A stretch of 64,000 bases of DNA from Baylisascaris procyonis. Lineage: Eukaryota > Nematoda > Chromadorea > Rhabditida > Ascarididae. Made by a program: the position numbers and the translations under genes. The stretch lies in contig JAZARR010000260.1 of NCBI GenBank assembly GCA_037389465.1, positions 1,684,501-1,748,500 of the forward strand, read 5' to 3'. Below are positions 39,962 to 53,300 of the stretch, in pieces (within the stretch, counting starts at the first letter, position 1; the number at the start of each line of letters is the position of its first letter). The notes under the pieces were generated by a model. That model did not search any database. It was not told the origin of the DNA and was given only the letters and a program-made list of their open reading frames with translations.

Positions 39962-40673
39962 GACTAGCACGGATGAGACCACCTTTTATTTTGGAATTGT
40001 TCGTTGACTCCTGTCCGAAGAATAAAATATTTTCGTACGAGCTCTCAAAACTACTTAAGCGTCCCAGAAACCTCCTAGAAATTATACACGTTAGAGATGA
40101 TGTTTTTGATGCCATTGAGAAAGCGACCTTTTAAATCTTTTATGAGAATTAGTTAAGCCGGGCTATTTATTCCTCAACGAGCAAAATTCCACTAGATGAT
40201 AGAGTCATGTGAATGAGCTGTAGTGCAAAACAAAAAAAAAAAAATGGATTCTTATTAAGGGCGGTAGAATGCACAGTGAATAAGTTCAACTTGGAATGAA
40301 GGAGAACAAAAAGCGGGGCCACATTTCTTGAACACTTTCAAAATAGGTTGTCGCAATATTGCATTTTTTTTATCTTCTATGACTATGCCGCAAATTGAAG
40401 TAGTCATAGATTTCAGTCGAACTACACGCGATAAATACCGTAGGCAAGGATGTGAGGAGACCATGGGAAGTTGTCGATGTCCCTGACGTTTCTTGTATCG
40501 AAGGAATGTTAGACCTTACCGGCAATATCCACTCCTTACCGGCAAGCTACTAGTCCAGGAATTTATGGGGAGGCGAAGAGAAAAACAGCCATAGCAGGTA
40601 TTTGCTGTCCATCTTGAGATGTTCAAGAAGCTGTTCACCATTCATCACCAGTCATTTTGGTGTTGACTCAATT

Positions 40674-40699
40674 GTGCTGTTCGGCGGCGGGAACAGCAC
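40674..40699. repeat. GC-loop hairpin 2
   Basis: Perfect 9-bp inverted repeat GTGCTGTTC / GAACAGCAC around the loop GGCGGCGG. Compared with the hairpin at 39.94 kb, one C-G stem pair is replaced by T-A on both arms, a compensatory change. Both copies have AATT immediately before the stem region. Confidence 0.75.
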
Positions 40700-41776
40700 C
40701 TGGTATGAGTGGCGACAGCTTCGTCCATCCCCCTCTCGTTTCGTTAGCATTTTCAGTTAGGAAATACAAAAATTCCGGTAGAGTTCATTGGGCTCGATAT
40801 TGGGGATCTTTTTAGGCGTGGGTGACGGAATAGTGTTGTAGCACTATAATGGGGGAACAAGGAATTTTGTAGCTTGTAGTATTCCAATCCCTTGATCAGT
40901 AGTTGACAGTTATAGGGGGCAAAGTAGTGATTGCGAACTGATTTGTGCAAAGTTAGTGGCAATAGCGAGGACCATTTGTCGTAGGACTGTAGAAGAAGGG
41001 GGGTCTGTAGGACTGGGTAAAAGCAATTTAGTGCTGATATTCAGAGATAACCGATTTGCAGGAGTACATAGGAATCACTGTGACGCCGACATGGTCTCGA
41101 CATTCAGTGGAAAAAGCGCTGTGAAGTGGATATTCGCATTCGACGTGTCCGTGGGACTATGAAGACGAGATGTGATGCCGGCATTAGCGATCGACTTACG
41201 GATAAACCAGTAAGTTATCGTATTCTTATGTGTTCACTTTTAAATTCTGATGATCCTTCAGGGATTTGGAATATGGCACTCAAAGCCATATTCTTCCTCA
41301 CACAGACTGGATCATCCGTATCGACAGGCAAAGAAACTGTTCGACAGACTTCGCGCCGTTCACCATTTCGGTAAAAATTTGGTTGTTGATTCCCATATCA
41401 GACTTGCTTCTGTCCGGGTTGTGCATTCTCATAATTTCATCTAGTGTCAATTATGTCTTTCGCTAAACGCTGAGAGAATTGCTTCGTGGAATTCCCAAGA
41501 AAAATATGCTTCACATTAGGGAATGGCCTTTGCAATCTTTTTTTTTAGCTTTCTCAGTAAATTTTGTTGAAACATGGCCACATTTTTTATCATCACTATC
41601 ACCAACGCAATGGCGAGCATGAATGGCTCAACGATCGGGGAGTGTTGTGCACTTCTAGAGAATTCATTATGCTCGAGTTTATACTCAACTCCTTAATGAA
41701 ATTCGAGAATTCCGAAGAGGGTGAATGACGATGGAGAAGTAAGCCGTCCCTGATGCTCAACGGACTGATGTTGATT

Positions 41777-41986
41777 TTATATACGTGCAGCGACTAGACC
41801 ATTTTTTGCATTATTGAACGAAGTATTTGAAGACATTTTGCAGGCTTTCAGAATGGAATCTTCAATGCCTCCAGCGGAATGGTCAGTGCGGGCGCAATTA
41901 AACGACTCGTAGAGCAGAGGCATTTTTTCCACACGATGCTCTTGGTAAAGAGTCTCAACATACTGAAGAACGATGGACTTCAACAT
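41777..41986 (-). CDS. Possible small ORF, 69 codons
   Basis: An ATG-initiated minus-strand frame (MLKSIVLQYVETLYQEHRVE... ending GLVAARI) stays open to a TAA. Its amino-acid composition is balanced and unlike the low-complexity frames nearby, and it falls in the GC-richer 36.7-43.5 kb region. No domain, signal peptide or splice partner is recognised. It could equally be part of a decayed gene or transposable element. Confidence 0.22.
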   Translation of the reverse strand: MLKSIVLQYVETLYQEHRVEKMPLLYESFNCARTDHSAGGIEDSILKACKMSSNTSFNNAKNGLVAARI

Positions 41987-42334
41987 AACCCCGTTGTATT
42001 GTTTCTTTTTGTGTGATTTCTTTTTTCAATAATGTTCTACTATTCATGGTTCATACAAGGTGGCCGTGCAGTCATAGTTCCGTAGATTTCGAAGGGTCAT
42101 TTCAAGCCGATTGCAAAGACTTCTTTGCAGTGAAAAGTGTCCTTTGAGCAAAGAATGTTCTGTAACCTTTGTCGTTTCCCCATTTTCCAGTTTTCGAGGC
42201 ATTATTACAAAATTCCCATTGACTAATTGTGGACTGCCAGGCACACCTTTGTATTATGTAAACAAAATTGTCTGTTGCAATTTGTATTGTATATGATTTT
42301 GTCTTTGTATATGCATATATTTCGACATACGTTT

Positions 42335-42367
42335 GTGCTTTAAGTATCCCGCCGCTACTTAAAGCAC
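42335..42367. repeat. GC-loop hairpin 3
   Basis: Perfect 12-bp inverted repeat GTGCTTTAAGTA / TACTTAAAGCAC around the loop TCCCGCCGC. An outer ACATACG / CATACGT-like context extends partial symmetry. Loop is the reverse complement type of hairpins 1 and 2. Confidence 0.8.
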
Positions 42368-42720
42368 ATACGTTGTTGATCGCATTGTTGTATTTTGTTT
42401 GTAATGTTATAAGGCGAGTACTTCCCTCATAATTTTTCTACACCCACTTTCATTGGGTATTCGTTTTAGTCGAAATGAATTTTTATCAAAGCTTATTCCA
42501 ACTTCCGCAAGGGTCCCCATTCAAATTCGATGTGAGGCTCTCTATCATGCACTTAGCAGCCATAGTGCGGGTTTTTGTTGCTCAGTGGTTTTATTGTTAG
42601 GTTCCGACCATATATCAGTATTCCCTTTTACCCTTAACAATTATCATTGACATCTTGCAAGTGATAGAGTGATAAATTTGGCTAACTATTTTTGGCGCAC
42701 TCATGTGGTTCACATTTGTA

Positions 42721-42755
42721 TGCGTTTTAAATGAGCGGCCGCCATTTAAAACGCA
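42721..42755. repeat. GC-loop hairpin 4
   Basis: Perfect 13-bp inverted repeat TGCGTTTTAAATG / CATTTAAAACGCA around the loop AGCGGCCGC. Confidence 0.82.
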
Positions 42756-42982
42756 ACTTCTGTGTTCCACTTTGAGAATTGCTATGAATCTTTTGGGTGC
42801 AAATCGAGTTTACTGTTTATTTGGGGCAAATTTTTCCGATCCCCTTATTTTCCGATCCCATAAGCGAATCGCCTTATTCCCCATATATCGTTATCGATGT
42901 TAACCATATATGTATAATGTTCGTTTTTTTTTCTGGATTTTTAAAATTGTTGCGTTTGATTTTATTTAGCGCTCACAGTCTT

Positions 42983-43018
42983 GTGCATTTTAAACGACCG
43001 CCGCCGTTTAAATTGCAC
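42983..43018. repeat. GC-loop hairpin 5
   Basis: Inverted repeat GTGCATTTTAAACG / CGTTTAAATTGCAC, 13 of 14 positions paired, around the loop ACCGCCGC. Relative to hairpin 4, two stem pairs differ on both arms (G-C to A-T and T-A to C-G) so pairing is kept; one further difference is unpaired. The flank after the stem (CTGTGTT) is shared with hairpin 4. Confidence 0.8.
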
Positions 43019-43099
43019 GCGCTGTGTTTTGCAACTTTTGGTGATAGAGGTGTTGTTTGTAAGTTGTAATGTGTTCATATAAAGTGTCGTTTATATTTT

Positions 43100-44880
43100 T
43101 GAATTTCAGTGACTCTATGCTGCTGTTTTTCTACCAGTAAAATAGTTTCATAAGGGTTGCATTGTTTTTTCTTTCAGCATTTCATTTTTGACCAGCATCG
43201 TAGTCGCAAAGGCGTCCAACGAGTTTCTCGAGAGTAAATAATTTTGCTAAGTTTTGCAAAAGGAGAGCGATTCTTATCGATGAATAAGGGCTGCTAAATC
43301 GATGATTCTACTGACGATTTGCAGAGGTCTTTTCATTGACTGGCCATCGTCCAGAGAAACGAAGTCTTATATATTTGCCTTTCAACAAGAATTCGAACAC
43401 TGCTTTCTCAATGCGTCAAGAACAATTCATAGAAAAGAAACTCTATGTCAATATCAAAAACAAACTTGCATGGAAACGTTGACCCACTATCTTTGTAAGA
43501 TCTACACAAATGTGGCAGTAATATGGTAGAGGGCGATTCGCCTTGTATATATTTATGTACATGTATTTGCCATGGTTACCTCTGTTTGTTGTCTTACGGT
43601 TTGAACTTGTTAAAACGATATAGACATATTCAGAAAAATATTTAAAGCAATGATGATCTGGAATTTATCAAAGTTTTGTTCAGCTTTGTTGTAGATCTTT
43701 TTTTTTTTTGAGGTGTTGATTGTTTTATTTTTTGTAAATCCCTAATATCCCAAAAACCCCTAATATATTTTAAAATCTCGATTTTAATAAATATGCAAAA
43801 AAATGCAAGAGAGTAATGCAAAAATCTATTGCTTTCATTTCTGAGCATTTAGAAGCTTGAAGGTATTTGATGATGAGAGATAAGGACTTCTCTAAAGTGC
43901 TGCATAACAACATAAATAGCTAATATTTGAGTTTATCAACAATGATGTCATCTAGAAAAATAGTTCTAATGCTCGAATTGAAATGAAATTTTATAAACTG
44001 TCAAAATCTTAGGCGACCAAGTAAAAAACAACTACAGATTTCTATAGTAAGTGTGATTTCTGCGACTTACTATGTGAATATCTAACGCGAAGTGGACGTT
44101 AACTGTACAGGCCTATGTCAGGTCAGATACACTATGAAATTTGTTTTTGTAAGCGATAAGCAACCGAAATGCTAGCGAGTCGTTCCTGAGAGAAGCTCAA
44201 CCATTCGAAGGCTTTAAAATGACCCGCAGCGTTTCGCTCTCATAGCATCATTGGACATAAGTGCGACTACTCTCATATATCATATTTGGTGCAAACAATG
44301 AATAAAAGACGCCTGTCGAATGACGTCATAAGAATCGCCTGCAATATCAGATATTTATATGCTCTACCCTGAATGACTTGAAAATATTTAATGTCATAAA
44401 AAAGAAAAGAAATTCAATAGCAAGACGCTTTGAAACAGTACAAGTGACGAATTACAATAAAATGAACATATTAATGTGCCTATAATATTTCAACTACTAT
44501 ACGGCCCTTGATTTGAGATGATAACAACACTATAAAAGAGAACATCGAAAAACAGTTTGGTTTATTACTGACCAACAAGTAAAACGACACTTATAGAATT
44601 TAGAGTGGAAAAAAACCTTTGAAAACATCAAGAATAACAAGAAAATAAGGTTGAAACTCAAAGTCGACTCCAAATGGAAAAAAAATGCGAGGAATTTCAA
44701 AAAAAAAATGTAGAATAGCCAATTTTAGCTTAAGAATCGATAACGTTCTAGATGAAAGGAAATAAACCGAACTTATTAGAAACGTAGTACGCAGATAAAG
44801 TCATCAAAAGTCTACCTCCTATACAACAACCTCAAAAGAACAGTTAAGACAATAAATGATCTGAAAGAAAAACCTCAGCC
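43100..44880. other. Intergenic, weak coding signal at 43.30-43.53 kb
   Basis: A plus-strand frame ending at 43529 has four cysteines (FEHCFLNASR, ETLCQYQKQTCME, HYLCKIY) and could be a small exon, but no acceptor or partner exon is evident. From 43.55 to 44.88 kb the sequence is AT-rich without recognisable genes. A minus-strand AATAAA at 44894-44889 may serve the BTB gene. Confidence 0.3.
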
Positions 44881-45208
44881 AAGATTGATTTATTCACAAT
44901 GGAACATCCAAAACAGCCACATCACTGCTCACCAAAGTCCTAGGCAAAAAGAATAAACGGAATGACACTGCCATCATTCCTAAATTTCACATAGCACTCG
45001 CCGAGAAAAGACTGCCGATAGAAAAAACGAAGAGAAATAGCAAAAATAGCACAGAATCCTCTATTCCACCAGCTCCAAGACCTGTGCAGCACACAAATAA
45101 ACGGAAGTGTATATGATTCAGCTCTCACAGAATAAAACAGAATAGAATAGAAAAACAAAACAAAACAAAACAAAATAGTGTTGCATTCACATCCATTGAA
45201 GATAAGGA

Positions 45209-47275
45209 TTATTCAGTTACGACCGCTTCCTGTTTAGGAAGAATAGGAGCGAGAAAGTGTATCTCGGGGATCTGTCCCTCATACAGACATCCCTCTGAAA
45301 TATATGGCATAGGTCGATAAGATGGACGATTGTAGAAACCACCGATAGCATTCGTGAACACAGCTGGACCACGGGTCATGCCTCGACGGATGCCATTTGG
45401 ATCGTCGTTATGGAACGCGAAATGCACCACCGTAGCTGGGTCGGCCATCGAAGCGATTGAGTCATCGCCACCTCCGTTGACGGATTCTTGCGCACCGCTT
45501 CCTCCGGGTCCGATATGCACACGTACATCTTCGGCTCCATTCGCGCCTGCATATGTCTCCAACTCCTCCTGCAGAAAAAAAAATTCTTACACTTTCGACC
45601 ACCCATCTATTTCAGAAAACAATACAGATGGCGCCAAATGTCTGTTGGTTCTTGGACAAACTCCATAACAGTCTCTGACTCCTCATCGCGCATAAAATCA
45701 AAGGCGTAACTCGTCATAGTAAATACTATCTAAGTCAGAAATACGTCTGTAAATTCTCTGCTAAAATGTAGAACATATGCAGCAAAATTTATGAATCATA
45801 TAGTAAAAATATTCTTTTATGTTTCTCGCCCCTTCTCTACCTGTGCTTCTACAACCCATCACCTTTGATGAGGGATAACCATTGTAAATCAAGAGAACGG
45901 CAGAATTAACAGCAAGAAAGCAACAGATGACTATGAAACCGACAAAACAAACCAACAGATGACTGTCGTAAACCAAAAGAAAGTAAACAGATCTCATAAG
46001 AAAGAAGAGAAAGGAAATTGAAAAATACGAAACGATAAGCAATAACGAATTTTGCCTGTTATTGCTAAAGTATCATAATCAATCAGTTAACGTTTCAATC
46101 AGCCATTACGATCGGTTGCTTCTCCTCTAACATGCTATTGCTATGAAGTCCGCACAATGGCATTATTTCGCATATGAACCGGAAGTTCTGATGGACTTAT
46201 CCAATTGTGTCGGTTCACTATGGTATCGGCGAGATGATTAGTTATAGTTTCGAAATTAGTTCACTCTCCAATTATATGACTTACTCTGAATTGAACTGTC
46301 GCTCTATGCGGTACATTAGGTACGATAAGTACTGGTTTCTTGAATCGAGCCAACAACGGACGTACGTCTCCATAGGCTGCTTTCAATGTAACCGTTGTAT
46401 GCTCCTTCACATTTTGATTTCCTTCCGAACATGCCAACTAAAATATATATTACCTATACATAAAAGTTCTTTTTCAGGATCGCCACGATAGCCGCTTAAA
46501 TAAGAAAACATCATGTTTGCTTGAGGAATGATAAAAATTTAGATGATAAGAAATGAATACAAAAGAACGCAAATAATTGGAACAACTTTTTGACAAGACC
46601 TTTAGAAATATTCAAAGATATCAATTCCCGTTTGCTGTAGAAACTTCAACAATAACATAGTCAGTAAATAAAAGCAACAAAGAAATATACCAAAGGAAAT
46701 ATAGGTGCACATATGTGAGTTATCTTTGCAATTGCAAGCACTCTGTGAAAACATGAAACGATAGAATATCTTCTCCTCTATCGTTTCCAATCATTCATTC
46801 CATTCTCTTTTCCTTATATCATAAAACAGTTCTCGACACAACCATTTTGCATTGTTATTCGAAAAATATTGCAAAAAACAATTAAATTGCAGACATTTCA
46901 TATGGAAAGAGAAAGACAAGAGCAGGATGAATCGTGCAATAGCAATAATATTGAGGAACGCTTAAGGATGAAGGGAAATCTGGAAGAAGGAACTGATCCT
47001 CTTTTTTTCACCTTCAATCCCCCGAAATCTTATGCAAAGATGCGAAAAACGTTCAACGCCAAAAAGAAAATGATTCTGCAACGGCAAAGTGCAAGCGGCA
47101 ATCGACCTTTCCTTTAAAAAGAGCACAATAAGATCTAAAAACTCGCAACAACTCTTCGTTCTTTTGCTAGAAGGTCAAAAGGTCAAATACTGACCTTAAG
47201 ACTTTAAATAGAGCAATGAAGAAAACAGAACACAAACGAAATAAAAACATGAAAAATTACCTGAAGATGAGGCGA

Positions 47276-47335
<60 letters not shown>

Positions 47336-50300
47336 ATTATTTCTATAGAAGATTAATGTCTCGAAAATTGGCATTGTGAACTCAACAATGAAGAACACGA
47401 ATTTCAACTCGGAATATTTAACTCCCATAAGAAACATATAAGTCTGCTTTGGTGGGATTTTGTATATTGTTTTATATAGTCGCAATTGATAATAAACCAA
47501 ATAAAGAATAAATAATTTAAGGATGTCTTAATGAATACTCTCTTCTATAAATTTATAAATCAAACTATATGCATGCAAACGTCAAATATAAGTGAAAATA
47601 AGTTCACATATAAGCAATTATAATACCATTAGCTATCGCATTTTGACATTTTCGAATGCTACAAATAGCTAGAAAATAGACGCTGATATTCAAAATAGCC
47701 CTCAAAAGTTGCTGTAAAGATAAAGTTCAAAGGTCATTAAATGTGATTAGCTTATCAATCAGTTGCAATCTATTCGTAAAATTTTTATAGAATGAACAGG
47801 AAAAGGACAACTAGGTGAACATTCATCACGTCAACCAAACAAGCAATCAAACTGCAAATGAATATCCCTTAGAATCAAAAACCCTCGAAATTATAAGAAA
47901 CGAAACAACGCAATGAATAGGGAAAACGAAATCAACCATTCATTTAGTATTAGATGAAACGTTTGATGCATTTGAATGTTACGCGACTATTTTTATGAAA
48001 TAAACGAATTTCAACTATATTCCAATTGAACGATTCAAATTAGATTGCTATAGATGTTCCCGTGAACCACTTATTTCCCTCTTTTATTATAATTTACTCG
48101 ATAACGATAATAATCGAAAATCAGCAATAATCTCGAATGCCAAATCGATCCACATGGAACTCATCAATTTCCTACTCAACAAATCCACCAACTCCACCAA
48201 TCAATCAAAAGCTTTGTAAAAAAAAAAGAAGTATAGCAAACGAAAATTGTCAAAATGCGACAACTTGTGGTGTTCATTGAATCATATTTATATAAATTGT
48301 TGCATATAAATTGCCCTTAAAATAACCTCAATATCGACCGAAGTTTCCCACTCAGTCGCCTCTGAGTTTGTCTCATTTGCGTGAATAACACCATATACTC
48401 CAAGTGCAGTCACCAAAATCTCGCGATTCACAATAAACCTTAACATATATTGGTGCACAATATAAATTTTTAAATATTCATAATGCATATAATCACTGTA
48501 ATAATATTCTTTTCGAATTTTATAAGTTAAAAAAACGATATTATTTTAATATTAGTGAAAATATAGAAATAAGATAGAAGCTAGAGGCTTCCCTTGTTCA
48601 TTATTTGAATTATTTTGATATACAATAACATATCGCCGTATATCCATGCCATGTTGGATTCACAAGTGCCTTTTTTAATGTTCACTGTTACCGCGGCACT
48701 TCTCAGTTTATTTCTGCTCGTTCACCTCAGGATTCGATGAGTACTCCTTTCTATTTCACAGAACGTGAAACGTCCGATGGAATCTCAACCGAGCATAGTA
48801 AAAAATTACTAAGATCAATGCCAATAAAGTGTAATTTGAAATACAAATTAAAATACTGCAAAATTGGCTCAAGAAAGGATCAAAGAGAGGATAACAAAAG
48901 GATGGGAAAAAGAACATGAAGGCAAGCAAAAAGATTAGCACTTATTTCATATATTTCAAACACTCTATGAATGCTCTAAATATGATTTCTATTTTTCGCA
49001 TCAACGACTATAGCCATCTCATTACTATTCACGACTAGGATCAATGCCATCAATGACTTTTAGCATTGTCATATACTCGCATACATCCTTCACAATCTCA
49101 ACAACTTCGTTTAAATTGTTATGTAATACTTGCAAATCTAACGGAAACGATTCCCAAGACATTTCGGGAAGGTTTCATTCACAAAACAAAATCCTCCTCA
49201 ATTCGCCGTTCGTTTTGAAGGATTACCTCAGAGTGACTCAATGCATCTGACTAGGTAAGAACTATGTGCTAAAGAATATACTGATAGGAAATACAGCGAT
49301 CCACTCAACCTTATGACCATAAATGATTCGATAGAAATGAAAGAGACAACATAAGCGAACATAATATTGCTGCAAAATATTCAAATATTGTCATAAGGAT
49401 TACTTCGACATTCGCTATTTCTATTTAACGCTTCTGCAATCACTCTATTTTAATAATTAACTAAGAGCTGCTATCAGAAAAACATTCAATGGCCACAATA
49501 TGCACAACGTTTTAACAAATTCATGTTTTCAATAATAGCCAACATGGGCAATTATCCTTTATGCTTTGATTACCTCAACGAGAGTTTGAATCGAATCTGA
49601 ATCTTGACGCAATTCATATATCAACTGCAATCACACCGATACTAGAAAATATCGGTGTCAACTACAAATCTGCTATCGTTTGCATTAAATCCATCATTAT
49701 CAACAAATCGCTATCTACTCATTACATTATATAGGTCGTCAATATCAGGTCGAATCCACGACTATCTATTAAAAGCTGTGCTTTGACATAAGTAACTTCT
49801 GGATCATCTGCGAAAAAATTATAATCAATCAAGTCTTCACTGAATGCTCAAAATTTCATCAATCGTATGGGCATATCGCAACCCCAAATAGTCCATAAAA
49901 ACCTTAATCAATTCCATTCAATGTTCGAGTTAGAAGACAGCAAAGTGTTTGAGAAGCAATTCACATTGTTTACTAAGAATCACATTCGCAAATATGTGAA
50001 ACGACGTAATAAAGAAACTAGCACAATAAATGCCTTCTGCAATACTTTCCCCACAGCAGTTAGCTGTAAAGAATTGAGAAAAAAAAACCATGTGTTATAC
50101 AGTTTTCTGTCTTACAGCGACCAACCGATTCTGAAAATCCTCCGCATACAATCTTCCGTCATGTTCCAGAAATCTGGTTATGAGGAATATACACGGTCTA
50201 GGTTATATCGATGGAATTCTTTTACTTTAGCTTTTTTTTTTTTTTGGTTCGGAGATTGAAATCATTGCAAAGAAAAATATATAAGCAAATAAAATCAAGA

Positions 50301-53300
50301 AAAAATAGCATAATGCGTTTTTTTTTTTGAAAAGCAAACAAAACAGAATTTACTCTAAATACTGAATGTTTATTTTCATTCGTCACGTCATCCAATCCAT
50401 AATCCTATATATAATGTTATGTTTAGAGCAATGCATGCGGCCATCATAAATAAACTGAAAAATAGATAAGAAAAGAATTACCAAATGCTGCTACGCATTT
50501 TTTTGCACGGATTCTTCGAAAGAGTAAGGAATCGCTTCACGACATGCTTCGAACGACCCAAACATCTGCGCTCTAAATTTAGCAATCTATATCTCCAATA
50601 ATCAACATTTTATACTCCTCCCTCCACTTCAAGGAATATGTGACTCAGCCCGATGGATGAATAATCCGATCAGACCATACTTTGGAACCGTGTTTTGAAT
50701 AGTAGGCACAGCCAAACATGACGCACAAAGACGACTCTCGATGTTGGACTGAAGCGAAAGAGGATGGAAAACAGAAAGGCACAGGCAGGGAATGGGAAGC
50801 AAAGCAGAGAAAGCTATGTTCTAGTTATTATTCTAACGAAAGAAAGCAACTGAATAAACTCACCGGCTGTAAGGAAGGGTAGATCAAGCGTTGGGCGTAC
50901 AGTTGAACAAAGATATCGAAAAAGTATACCGATTTCTTGGTCTGTTAACATTCCACTATTCGCTGAAAACAAATGTGTTCAATATCATTTATTAATTATC
51001 GAGACAATGGCATAACAATACGAAGAACAAGCGAATTCTATAACGACCATGCAACATAGTCTATACACAATAGTCCACAACGCAGCTCCCGCTCAGTCGA
51101 TCAGCTATTCATAAGTTTTTATTCATTACGACTAAAGAAGGTCATCGTTTTCAAAGAGATTGGATTTGCACAAACGATTTAATCAAGGAAAGGACAATAT
51201 TTTCAGCAATAAAGTGGTCGAATGCGGTTAGCGACTAACAGCATTTACCGCAGATGGAGAGTTTTAACACGCATCTCTGACTTCATCTAAAAAGCCGAAT
51301 TGAAATGGGCCTTTGTGAGAACCTAAACTTGATTGTGCTTCAAATCTATGCTGTTCTCTTATCGTCACTTTTAAATCGTTTGTATGCGGACGTGTGTCAT
51401 ACTTTTTAACTGCCTTGACTAAATTTATTACCAAACGATTACAAATGTCATCTACGTAAAATCCAACCTTTCCCAAGTGAGCTCAAAAGAAAGGAATTGA
51501 AAAAAAGAAGACAAAATAATTAAACGAAGTGATAGGCACAATTAAGATGAAGAATAGGCATAAATATCGATGAACGTTGCTATCAAATAAAAATTTCACT
51601 TACCAACTTCACCAAATTCATCGACACTCATTGTTGGAAATCGAACTGCATTGAATACATCGCCGAGTATTTCCCTTTTTTGCTGTGGTGTTGCTGCTTC
51701 AATGCCCTTACGAATACACTCCTAAATTAAACACTGCCTTTATTATATGAGTAACTTCCCTCTCATTTCCTTCAAAAAAAGGTAATTTTTTATTCGTCAC
51801 AAAAGTTTTTGGTCATATTATTTGGATGCTGTCTTTAATTCCCTTCACATTTTCCATCATATCACAAATATCCGGCATAGTAAGGCATAAATAGTATAAA
51901 AATAATATTTAAAAAAACAAAAATTAGATAACATACAGCTTCTGCCCATGCACATACAGCACGAAAGATCATAATCTCATCTGAAGGAGTCAATTCGGAT
52001 CGTTCGACGATTGTTTTTAATGTCTCTCGATTTAGTTTTGTTATCGCTAAAATATTACAATCACTTACTACATCAACAGTAATAATAATAAAACGAAAGA
52101 TTTGAGTAATAATCTCTAAAATACAATTCAACTAAATTGCATCACAACAGTGATGTAAATAATCATCACATAGTATATAATCAATTCACTTGGAATGTCG
52201 TTTATTCCGTTGAAAAGCGTAAATATTAAGTTTCTCACTTAAAATTGAAAACGGGATACTTTGAAGAGAAAATGATGACATTTATGGCATCAAAAAATGG
52301 CACCAAAACGGTATCTACTAAATATATTTGAAGATGAAGATGAGAAGAAATTGAATTATTGGATAAGAAACTCATGAAATTCAAGAAATTTCGCAATAAC
52401 TTTTTATTTATAAAAATAAAACTAATTAGAAAATAATATGACTATGTGAAAATAAAAACTAATTTTCCGCATATGTGAATACGGATTTCCGGTTGCGATA
52501 GCACAACCAACTTCACTTTAAATAATTCAGCGTAATTTGTTCCATATTCCATCTAAGTTTCTAATTAAAACACCGACAATTAACCGTTAGGAAAATATTT
52601 CCGATAAGAAAATCCATCAATTTCTTTCATATAAGATTTCAAAATATCGACAAAAAACATTTTTAAAAATTATCAAAAAATTCACTAACCATCACATGAA
52701 AGCGCACCATCCGTCTCACTATCGATAACATCGAAACATTTACGCATAAGTTCATCAGAGCAATGTTTCTTTGCTTGTTCAAGTAATGCAACGGCCACAC
52801 TTGGTGCAATATCACCGAGTAGCATTATGCATGCATTCTCCAATTGCGATACTTCGAATTTACGTGCTGAAATAATCAATTATTTAAGGTCATATTGGAG
52901 ACAGCATTTCAAGTTTCAAGAAATGTTAGTGCTTTTCATTTCGATTTTCGAATCCCGAATCCCGATATCACTGGCTATGGAAGAATCGGTTGAAGGTGGG
53001 AGGAGATGTGGATGGGTAGAGAGATAAGGCCAATAGAAAACAGCAAAAACGATCATAAATACTACGAGAAAATGGAAATAACAAGCAATACTGGCTGTGG
53101 TATAAGGTAGTTTATAAAATACATACATACTATTGACTGAGTGTACCGCTGACTAACAATGGTTGACAAACCTTTATTTCAGAGGAACGCAATTTTCGGC
53201 GCAAATGACCTAAGTATGCACATTGGGTTACATTTTAAGACAAGGGATGGACTGGATGATCTATGGAATATATTTCATTGCCATAAACAGAGATATATTT

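Noticed and set aside
39940..39970. Hairpin followed closely by CTAG, reminiscent of a Helitron 3' end
   Set aside because: The CTAG is too close to the stem, the other four hairpins lack CTRR at a fixed distance, and no Helitron 5' end or Rep/helicase coding is present.
45354..45668. 104-codon plus-strand frame and other frames opposite the last BTB exon
   Set aside because: Antisense shadows of the minus-strand PHR exon, which has splice sites and family motifs.
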